The position numbers and the translations under genes were made by a program. A DNA stretch of 64,000 bases from Collinsella stercoris DSM 13279 (GTDB lineage Bacteria; Actinomycetota; Coriobacteriia; Coriobacteriales; Coriobacteriaceae). This document shows positions 60,703 to 64,000 of this stretch, one piece after another (positions within the stretch are counted from its first letter, which is position 1; every line of letters starts with the position of its first letter). The stretch lies in the NCBI RefSeq assembly GCF_020735465.1, contig NZ_CP085935.1:1798001-1862000 (forward strand). The letters run 5' to 3'. The notes beneath the pieces were generated by a model. The model was not told the origin of the DNA and ran no database searches. It saw only the letters and a list, made by a program, of their open reading frames with translations.

Positions 60703-61703
60703 ACTTCCTGAATATCTTTGAGGACCGCATCGCCGGCATCTTCGGTGCGGCGCAGGCGCCGTTTTCCTTTAAGAAGCTCGCCAAGCAGGCGGCGCGCGAG
60801 ATGGAGGACCAGACGCTGGTCATCAACGGCGTCGACACCGCGCCCGCCCTGTACACCGTCCTCATCGCCGCCGACGACGACCCCTTCTTGGCGCCTTTTT
60901 ACCCGCAGCTGGCACGCGAGGTCGCCGAATTCGTCAAGGCGCAGGCGGAGAAGAAGCACTACCGCTTTGCGGGCGCGCCGCTCGTGCGCTTTATGATCGA
61001 CCCGTCTCTCAAGGCGGGCAAGTTCTCCGTCTTTGCCGAGAACGTCGACGCCCCCACGCTCGCCCGCCTCTATGAGGAGGAGCGCGCGTTCCTGCACGGC
61101 GGAAAGCAGGCAGGCGCGCCCATGCCCGCGGCGGCCCCGCAGCCCGCCGCCCCGGCCCCCGCGCAGCGCCCCGCGCCCTCGCCGCTCGCCTCCGATGCCG
61201 ACCCCAACGCCCCCGCCCCGCAACCCGCCGTCATCGAGGGCTTCGACCCCTTTGCCCCGGCAGACCCGTTTGCGCCGCAGGCTCCCATCCCCGTGCCGCA
61301 GACCATGACGCGCGAGCAGCTCGCCGGCTTGGGCGGAGCCGCCGCGGCGACCGGGGCAGGAGCCGCCGTCGCGGGCGCCGCGGCGCACATGGCGTCGACC
61401 CGCACCAGCGCCCCCGCCCGCCCGCTCGCCCAACTCGTGGACGTCGTCACCGGCGACACCTACGAGCTCACCAGCGCACGCGCCACGGTGGGCCGCGAGC
61501 GCTCCATGGCAGACGTCGTGCTGCGCGACCCCAACGTGAGCCGTCGCCATGCGCAGCTCACCTTTACCGGCAGCGACTGGTCCATCGAGGACCTCAACTC
61601 CACCAACGGCACGCTCGTGAACAACCGCCGCATCTCGCGGTGCCCGCTTCGCACCGGCGACCTGCTGACGTTCGGCCTGAGCACCTTCGAGTTTAGGGGC
61701 TAG
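60699..61703 (+). CDS. FHA-domain protein with DUF3662 (FhaA-like)
   Basis: The product of 334 residues starts with a DUF3662 domain (LNIFEDRIAGIFGAAQAPFS, about residues 3-120), has an Ala/Pro-rich linker and ends with an FHA domain (ATVGRERSMADVVLRDPNVS, SRRHAQLTF, LNSTNGTLVNNRRI). FHA domains bind phosphothreonine, here probably on the kinase or its targets; the FhaA architecture is known in Actinobacteria from cell-wall and division control. The GTG start overlaps the kinase stop by four bases (GTGA). Confidence 0.93.
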   Translation: MNFLNIFEDRIAGIFGAAQAPFSFKKLAKQAAREMEDQTLVINGVDTAPALYTVLIAADDDPFLAPFYPQLAREVAEFVKAQAEKKHYRFAGAPLVRFMIDPSLKAGKFSVFAENVDAPTLARLYEEERAFLHGGKQAGAPMPAAAPQPAAPAPAQRPAPSPLASDADPNAPAPQPAVIEGFDPFAPADPFAPQAPIPVPQTMTREQLAGLGGAAAATGAGAAVAGAAAHMASTRTSAPARPLAQLVDVVTGDTYELTSARATVGRERSMADVVLRDPNVSRRHAQLTFTGSDWSIEDLNSTNGTLVNNRRISRCPLRTGDLLTFGLSTFEFRG

Positions 61704-61706
61704 CGC

Positions 61707-62120
61707 ATGATCGACATCATCCTGTTCGCGGGGCGCATCGTCCTCGTCGTGCTCCTCTACATCTTCCTGTTCGCCGTCATGAAGACCGGCGTGGGCCTCG
61801 TGCGCGGCCAGCGCCGCGACTCCGCGATTTGGACCATCGACGTCGACAAGGGCCCGCGCGGCATCCGCGGCATCCACATGGACATCCTGGGGCCGGTCAT
61901 CGTGGGCCGCTCCCCCAGCTCCGACATCTGCGTCAACGAGCCGTTCGTCTCGGCGAGCCACGCGCGTTTTTCGCTGCAGGGCCCCGCGCTCGTGATCGAG
62001 GACCTCAACTCGCTCAACGGCACGCTGGTGAACGGCCGCGCGCTGCAGGAGCCCGCCACGCTGCGCGAGGGCGATGAGGTGCAGATCGGCGACGTGGTCA
62101 TGAAGGTGAATCGCCGATGA
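61707..62120 (+). CDS. Membrane-anchored FHA protein (FhaB-like)
   Basis: The product of 137 residues has one N-terminal helix (ILFAGRIVLVVLLYIFLFAV) followed by a cytoplasmic FHA domain (VIVGRSPSSDICVNEPFVS, ASHARFSL, LNSLNGTLVNGRALQ). It is FhaB-like and would bring phosphorylated partners to the membrane. It starts three bases after the first FHA gene and overlaps the phosphatase start by four bases (ATGA). Confidence 0.93.
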   Translation: MIDIILFAGRIVLVVLLYIFLFAVMKTGVGLVRGQRRDSAIWTIDVDKGPRGIRGIHMDILGPVIVGRSPSSDICVNEPFVSASHARFSLQGPALVIEDLNSLNGTLVNGRALQEPATLREGDEVQIGDVVMKVNRR

Positions 62121-64000
62121 CGATGGAGCGGGACAACGCATCCTTTTTAGAGGAGGGCCTTGCGAGCGCGCCCCAGGGAGCGCACGCCGAGCCCCCTCGG
62201 CACGCCGCGGCGCCGACCGCGCCCGCGCACGCCGCCCCCGGATCGTTTGAGCCCGACCTCCATCCCGCAAGCCCATTCGTCGAGCCCCAAGGCGCCGCCG
62301 ATGCGGACGCCCTGGCAGAGCTCGGAGGCGAGCACACGGGCGCGGCCTTGGACGATGTCCCGGCAAAACCCGAACACGCACCCCAGGCGAGCCATTTTTC
62401 CGACCCCAGCGACGACTTTGCGGCGTCCGACCCCGAGAGCCTCGCCGAACTCGGCGGGAGCCCTCAATCGGACCCCGCCGCCGCGGTAGCGGAATGGACC
62501 GTGGCGGGCGATTCCCTCGACCTTGACAGCCCGCTCGACGAGCCGGACGACCGGCCGGGCATCGGCGAGCACGCCGCACGCGAAGAAGAATCCCCGCACG
62601 GCGTCCCGCCCTTCCTGGCAGACGCCGCGAGCGCCGGCGCCTCCCCCATCGACGTCCTCCCCGACCCCACCGCCCCCGCATCCCCAGAAGACACCGCCGA
62701 GATCGACATCACGGCGGTCGAGGCGCAGCTGAGCGACCCGGGGTCGACCCAAAGCTTCGAGCCCATCACCGACGACCTCATCGACACCGACGAGACCTTC
62801 GACGCGGGCACGTCCTCCATGCTCATGTGGGGCGCCCGCTCCGACGTGGGATGCGTGCGCAGCCACAACGAGGACTCCTACCTAGTCGCCTCTCCGCTCT
62901 TTTGCGTGTGCGACGGCATGGGCGGGCATGCGGCAGGCGAGGTGGCGAGCGCCATCGCCGTCGAGACCATCGCCAAGACCGGCCCCAAAACCGCCGACGC
63001 AACACAGCTTGGCGCTGCCGTCGAGGCCGCCAACGCCGCCATCATCGAGGCCGCCGTCAACGGCGTCGGCCGCCCGGGCATGGGCTGCACCGCCACCGCC
63101 GCCGTCATCGAGGGCACCACGCTCGCCATCGCGCACGTGGGCGACTCGCGCGCCTACCTGCTGCACGAGGGCACGCTCATCCGCGTGACGCGCGACCATT
63201 CCTACGTCGAGGAGCTCGTGGACGCCGGCGAGATCACCGCCGACGAGGCGCGCGTACACCCCAACCGCTCCGTGATCACCCGCGCGCTGGGTTCCGACCC
63301 CGCCATGTACGCGGACCACTTCACCCTGAACGTCGAGGAGGGCGACCGCCTGATCCTGTGCTCCGACGGATTGTCGAGCATGATCCCCGACGGCGAGATC
63401 GAGCGCGTGGCGCAGCAGAGCTCCACCGCCCAGATCTGCACCGATAACCTGGTGGACGCCGCGCTTGCGGCGGGCGGCGGCGACAACGTGACCGTGGTGG
63501 TGGTGGACATCACCGACGACGGTCGGGCGCGCGAGCTCGCCAAGAAGCACCGCCGCATCGCCACGCTCTCCGCCGTGGGGCTCCTGGCGGTCATCGCCAT
63601 CGCCGCGATCGTCTCGTTCGTCTCCATCACGCACTCCGTGTACCTGGGCGTCAAGGACGACGCGGTGGCCATCTACACCGGCGTCCCCGGCACGCCCCTT
63701 GGCCTCAAGCTGCATTGGCTCGAGGACGAGACGTCGATCGAGCTCGCCGACCTGCCCGAGGACACGCAAAACCGCCTGCGCGAGGGCATTCCGCAAAAGA
63801 GCCTTGAGGACGCGAGCAAGGCGGTCGAGAACTATCGCGCCCAGATCGACGAGTCCAAGACCAAGGCGTTGCTCGACGCCCGCGCCATCTCTCAGGACGT
63901 GGAAGACCCGGCCGGCGAGGGCGGCGCGAGCTCGGCGAGCGATGCGCCCGCGACGGCGGATGCCTCCGGGCCCGCCGACGCCGTGGGATCGAGCGGCTCA
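62117..64000 (+). CDS. PP2C-type Ser/Thr protein phosphatase with N-terminal acidic extension (partial, runs off the window)
   Basis: The reading frame opens with ATGACGATGG overlapping the stop of the FHA gene and is still open at the window end, at least 627 residues. An acidic, disordered N-terminal part of about 234 residues (twice containing LAELGG) precedes a complete PP2C domain: SDVGCVRSHNEDSYL, VCDGMGGHAAGEVAS, AHVGDSRAYLLHEG, VTRDHSYVEELVDAG, LCSDGLSSM and GGGDNVTVVVVD, which carry the metal aspartates. One membrane helix follows (SAVGLLAVIAIAAIVSFVSI, about residue 490) and an extracellular part. PstP/PrpC phosphatases have no such N-terminal extension. It should reverse the kinase of the same operon. 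Confidence 0.92.
   Translation, partial: MTMERDNASFLEEGLASAPQGAHAEPPRHAAAPTAPAHAAPGSFEPDLHPASPFVEPQGAADADALAELGGEHTGAALDDVPAKPEHAPQASHFSDPSDDFAASDPESLAELGGSPQSDPAAAVAEWTVAGDSLDLDSPLDEPDDRPGIGEHAAREEESPHGVPPFLADAASAGASPIDVLPDPTAPASPEDTAEIDITAVEAQLSDPGSTQSFEPITDDLIDTDETFDAGTSSMLMWGARSDVGCVRSHNEDSYLVASPLFCVCDGMGGHAAGEVASAIAVETIAKTGPKTADATQLGAAVEAANAAIIEAAVNGVGRPGMGCTATAAVIEGTTLAIAHVGDSRAYLLHEGTLIRVTRDHSYVEELVDAGEITADEARVHPNRSVITRALGSDPAMYADHFTLNVEEGDRLILCSDGLSSMIPDGEIERVAQQSSTAQICTDNLVDAALAAGGGDNVTVVVVDITDDGRARELAKKHRRIATLSAVGLLAVIAIAAIVSFVSITHSVYLGVKDDAVAIYTGVPGTPLGLKLHWLEDETSIELADLPEDTQNRLREGIPQKSLEDASKAVENYRAQIDESKTKALLDARAISQDVEDPAGEGGASSASDAPATADASGPADAVGSSGS

Noticed and set aside
60552..62681. 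709-residue open frame opposite the kinase and FHA genes
   Set aside because: It is Arg/Gly/Ala-rich, matches no family and lies fully opposite well-supported genes; long antisense frames are common in DNA of this GC content.

Overview
The window is high-GC DNA (AT-rich only in a few regulatory gaps and around one toxin-antitoxin pair) and looks like a chromosomal segment of a gut actinobacterium of the Coriobacteriia, most probably Collinsella or a close relative. This is inferred from gene content and codon style (pyruvate:ferredoxin oxidoreductase, mannose-family PTS, LPxTG-anchored glycosidases, FHA/Ser-Thr kinase/PP2C signalling, several EamA and APC carriers), not from an rRNA. No rRNA, tRNA, phage module or intact insertion sequence was recognised.

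Layout. 1-6.6 kb: small membrane protein, histidinol-phosphatase, an MFS carrier, a ROK sugar kinase and a BrnQ carrier, separated by repeat-rich spacers. 6.7-17.5 kb: a giant cell-wall-anchored GH84 glycosidase, PcrA helicase, MetA (probably acetyl-CoA dependent) and an L-2-hydroxyacid dehydrogenase. 17.5-26.6 kb: two EamA carriers, then a seven-gene sugar operon (SIS isomerase/deglycase, PTS IIA-IIB-IIC-IID, NanE-type epimerase, second SIS protein) transcribed away from a GntR/UTRA regulator. 26.7-36.6 kb: DUF234-type ATPase, RecQ, LPxTG-anchored GH3, YitT protein, VanR-like response regulator and a D-Ala-D-Ala carboxypeptidase. 37.2-43.2 kb: LytTR/LytS two-component pair, then an amidohydrolase and its likely partner APC permease. 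43.9-48.5 kb: membrane-bound C39-like protease, AbiE type IV toxin-antitoxin pair with a clear operator palindrome, carbamate kinase. 49.6-57.9 kb: pyruvate:ferredoxin oxidoreductase and the recR-ybaB-dnaX group. 58.8-64 kb: kinase, two FHA proteins and a PP2C phosphatase with stop/start overlaps at two of the three junctions; the last gene runs off the window.

The most unusual feature is the non-coding DNA. Almost every spacer longer than about 300 bp carries degenerate tandem repeats with periods of 13, 19, 20, 21, 22, 33, 35, 42 or 45 bp. Many lie just downstream of a stop codon, and two (after metA and after the ROK kinase) appear to run in register with the 3' end of the gene. In addition, a roughly 280-bp repeat with a very strong 64-nt hairpin occurs twice, 55 kb apart in the same orientation. 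Its stem carries two compensatory base-pair changes, and a third, shorter hairpin of the same family lies at 5.1 kb. Several other long imperfect palindromes (3.5, 14.9, 36.8, 40.2 and 43.7 kb) fill other gaps. These elements are the best candidates here for something not yet described.
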